This document shows, piece by piece, positions 4,421 to 6,008 of a stretch of DNA of 6,008 bases (position 1 is the first letter of the stretch; each line of letters opens with the position of its first letter). Source of the stretch: Gemmatimonadota bacterium (lineage in GTDB: Bacteria; Gemmatimonadota; Gemmatimonadetes; Longimicrobiales; RSA9); the NCBI GenBank assembly GCA_012027055.1, contig VEPF01000477.1:1-6008 (forward strand). Reading direction: 5' to 3'. Made by a program: the position numbers and the translations under genes. The notes under the pieces are model-generated. The model was not told where the DNA came from and searched no databases. It was given only the letters and a program-made list of their open reading frames with translations.

Positions 4421-6008
4421 GAGCGACCTCCCCGGCCACCGCCGAGGCCGGCGGCCCGCGCCAGCTGCTCGAGCTCCGCGCGCGAGTAGATGCGGCGGCT
4501 GCCGTCCCTGATGTCCACGGCTTCCACCCGTTCGGTGCAGGAGAAGCACGGGTCCAGGCTGCCGATGGTAATGGGCACATCGGCTATGGTCTGGCCCTGC
4601 ACCATGGCGGGCACGGCCTGCAGGTTGGGGTACGTGGGAGCGCGCACGCGCCAGCGGTACGGCCGGTCGGCGCCGCCCGTGCGCACGTAGTGGATCGCCT
4701 CGCCGCGTGGGGCCTCGACCGCGGACACGCCCAGGCGGCCGTCCGGGATCTCCCCCACTTCCGCATGGATCGGTCCGGTCGGGAGTTGCGCGAGTGCCTC
4801 GCGCACCAGCCGGATCGAGTCCTCCAGCTCGTCGAGCCGCACCAGCACGCGCGCCCAGGTGTCGCCATCCGGCGGGGTGCAGAGCCGGGGCGGCAGCTCG
4901 GCGTAGGCGGCATACGGGTGATCGAGCCGGGCATCGATGCCCACTCCCGAAGCACGGGCGGGCGGTCCGACCACGCAGACCTCCTGGGCCCACTCGTGGG
5001 TGAGCGGACCCACTCCCTTGGCGCGGGCGTGGAGCGTGGTGTCACCGGCGATCGCGGCGCGCACCGCCGCGACCTCCTTCGCCACCTCGCCGACCACGGC
5101 CAGGATGCGCGGGACCTGGTCGGCGCCGATGTCGCGGCGCACGCCGCCCACGGTGTTCATGCCGTAGGTCTTGCGGTTGCCGCTGATCTCCTCGGTCAGC
5201 CACATCACCGGCTCGCGGATGCGCCAGGTCTGCATGAGCACGGTATCGAAGCCCAGGATGTGGCCGGCAATGCCGAGCCAGAGCAGGTGCGAGTGGATGC
5301 GCTCCAGCTCGAGCATGAGCGTGCGGATGTAGCGGGCGCGCGCGGGCACCTCGAGCCCGATAGCCTTCTCGGTCGCCTGGCAATAGGCGGTGGAGTGAAT
5401 GAAGCCGCAGATGCCGCAGATCCGCTCCGCGAGGAACGGGATGCGGTCCCAGGTGAGCACGCTGTCGCCCAGCTTCTCGATGCCGCGGTGGTTGTAGAAG
5501 CCGCGATAGTCGCAGCCCACCACCTGCTCGCCCTCGACGAAGATGCGGACGCGCGCGGGCTCCTCGAGCACCGGGAAGAACGGGCCGAGCGGTACCACGC
5601 TGGCCCCCTCGGGCGCGGGCCGCGGCTCGGGCGCGAAGCCCTCGACCGACGGCGGGCGGTAGTTGTACGGGAAGTCGCGGCGCAGCGGGTGCATGCCGTC
5701 CGGCCAGTCGTCCGGCAGGATCAGGCGGCGGGGATCGGGGTGTCCCTCCGGGTGCACGCCGATCAGGTCCTGGAACTCCTGCTCGGCCCACGCCGCGCCC
5801 GCGATCACGGGCGTGATCGAATCGATGCGCGGGTCGCCCTCCGAGACGGCGCAGTCGAGCGCCAGGAAGAGGTGCTCCGGGTCCAGCGAGAACAGGTGGA
5901 CGATGCCGAAGCCAGCGTGCAGCGGGCGGTTGTCGGTGCCCACCGTGACCAGGAACCGGCCGCCCAACTCGTGCCGCAGCAGCCGCGCGACCTCCCGCAC
6001 GTGCGCGG
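4417..6008 (-). CDS. hyfG: Group 4 [NiFe] hydrogenase large subunit with fused NuoC-like domain (HyfG/HycE type), 5' end outside window
   Basis: This is the catalytic subunit, which reduces protons to H2 or oxidises H2 at a Ni-Fe centre facing the cytoplasm. Counting from the GTG at 6000 as residue 1, residues 1 to about 115 form a NuoC-like domain, with WAEQEFQDLIG and the RRLILPDDWPD stretch. Residues about 150-527 form the NuoD-like catalytic domain. All four metal-binding cysteines are present: RICGICGFIH (C195, C198; H202) and DPCFSCTER (C485, C488). Complex I NuoD lacks them, so this is a hydrogenase. Other HycE-like blocks are DYRGFYNHRGIEKL (164-177) and RKTYGMNTVGGVRRD (276-290). After R491 come 36 residues that are probably removed on maturation. 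E. coli HycE is 569 residues and extends about 30 residues further at the N-terminus. The reading frame here is still open at the edge (6001-6008), so the true start lies upstream and GTG 6000 is probably internal. The stop overlaps hyfC by four bases. Confidence 0.96.
   Translation of the reverse strand, partial: AHVREVARLLRHELGGRFLVTVGTDNRPLHAGFGIVHLFSLDPEHLFLALDCAVSEGDPRIDSITPVIAGAAWAEQEFQDLIGVHPEGHPDPRRLILPDDWPDGMHPLRRDFPYNYRPPSVEGFAPEPRPAPEGASVVPLGPFFPVLEEPARVRIFVEGEQVVGCDYRGFYNHRGIEKLGDSVLTWDRIPFLAERICGICGFIHSTAYCQATEKAIGLEVPARARYIRTLMLELERIHSHLLWLGIAGHILGFDTVLMQTWRIREPVMWLTEEISGNRKTYGMNTVGGVRRDIGADQVPRILAVVGEVAKEVAAVRAAIAGDTTLHARAKGVGPLTHEWAQEVCVVGPPARASGVGIDARLDHPYAAYAELPPRLCTPPDGDTWARVLVRLDELEDSIRLVREALAQLPTGPIHAEVGEIPDGRLGVSAVEAPRGEAIHYVRTGGADRPYRWRVRAPTYPNLQAVPAMVQGQTIADVPITIGSLDPCFSCTERVEAVDIRDGSRRIYSRAELEQLARAAGLGGGRGGRS
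4427..4433 (-). promoter_or_regulatory. Ribosome-binding site of hyfC
   Basis: GGGGAGG lies six bases before the ATG at 4420, inside the last codons of the large-subunit gene, where it also encodes part of its Gly/Arg-rich end. With the ATGA overlap it supports translational coupling of the two subunits. Confidence 0.8.
4528..4554 (-). other. Ni-Fe site L2 motif DPCFSCTER and predicted cleavage point
   Basis: These bases encode the C-terminal half of the Ni-Fe ligand set, DPCxxC followed by TER. In E. coli HycE the protease HycI cuts directly after the arginine at this place, once nickel is inserted. By alignment the cut here would fall after R491, releasing the 36-residue tail encoded by 4417-4527. 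The motif is seen directly; the cut is inferred from HycE. Confidence 0.85.
5395..5424 (-). other. Ni-Fe site L1 motif RICGICGFIH in the large subunit
   Basis: These bases encode RxCGxCxxxH, the N-terminal half of the Ni-Fe ligand set. The first cysteine is terminal on nickel and the second bridges nickel and iron in the known family. Its intactness separates this protein from NuoD and from hydrogenase-like complexes that have lost the metal site. Confidence 0.96.

Noticed and set aside
5998..6000. GTG at 6000 as the true start of the large subunit
   Set aside because: The frame remains open to the window edge, and HycE-type proteins have about 30 more residues before this point, so the gene is treated as cut at its 5' end.
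214..6008. A respiratory complex I (nuo) operon
   Set aside because: The large subunit has both Ni-binding motifs, which NuoD lacks. The small subunit has CxxC instead of the NuoB Cys-Cys pair. NuoC and NuoD domains are fused in HycE style, HyfE is present, and no NuoJ gene is visible.
1..6008. RNA genes, CRISPR arrays, insertion sequences or terminators
   Set aside because: Coding sequence fills the window apart from gaps of about two and ten bases. I saw no direct repeat series, tRNA-like cloverleaf, transposase motif or hairpin followed by a T run on either strand.

Overview
The window is a single stretch of one minus-strand operon in a GC-rich (roughly two-thirds G+C) bacterium. Seven genes are visible, all read from high to low coordinate. 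They overlap or lie within about ten bases of each other, and there is no room for an internal promoter or a factor-independent terminator. The genome cannot be placed from this sequence alone. High-GC soil or sediment phyla (for example Gemmatimonadota, Acidobacteriota, Methylomirabilota/Rokubacteria) or a high-GC proteobacterium are all possible.

Six of the seven genes encode subunits of a membrane-bound group 4 [NiFe] hydrogenase of the formate-hydrogenlyase / hydrogenase-4 (Hyf) type, the hydrogenase relatives of respiratory complex I. In transcription order they are: the catalytic large subunit with a fused NuoC-like domain (HyfG/HycE type, cut at its 5' end by the window edge at 6008); the NuoH-like membrane anchor (HyfC/HycD type); a NuoI-like two-[4Fe-4S] ferredoxin (HyfH/HycF type); the NuoK-related membrane subunit HyfE; the NuoL/M/N-like antiporter subunit HyfF; and the NuoB-like small subunit (HyfI/HycG type). 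All four nickel-binding cysteines, the proximal-cluster cysteines and the charged membrane residues of the pumping subunits are present, so the complex looks intact. HyfE together with HyfF points to the hydrogenase-4-like architecture with an extended membrane arm, rather than hydrogenase-3.

The seventh gene, cut at its 3' end by position 1, is a response regulator receiver domain joined to the small-subunit gene by an ATGA overlap. It suggests that a two-component regulator is made together with the hydrogenase.

Expected working model (inference): electrons from an unseen donor (formate dehydrogenase, CO dehydrogenase or ferredoxin) pass through HyfH and the HyfI cluster to the Ni-Fe site in HyfG. 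There protons are reduced to H2, or H2 is oxidised in reverse, and the energy drives ion movement through HyfC, HyfE and HyfF. No donor enzyme, HyfB-type subunit or maturation protein lies inside the window. The locus is a recognisable family rather than an unknown system. The points worth a second look are the gene order, the short small subunit, the altered ferredoxin C-terminus, the predicted processed tail of the large subunit and the coupled response regulator.
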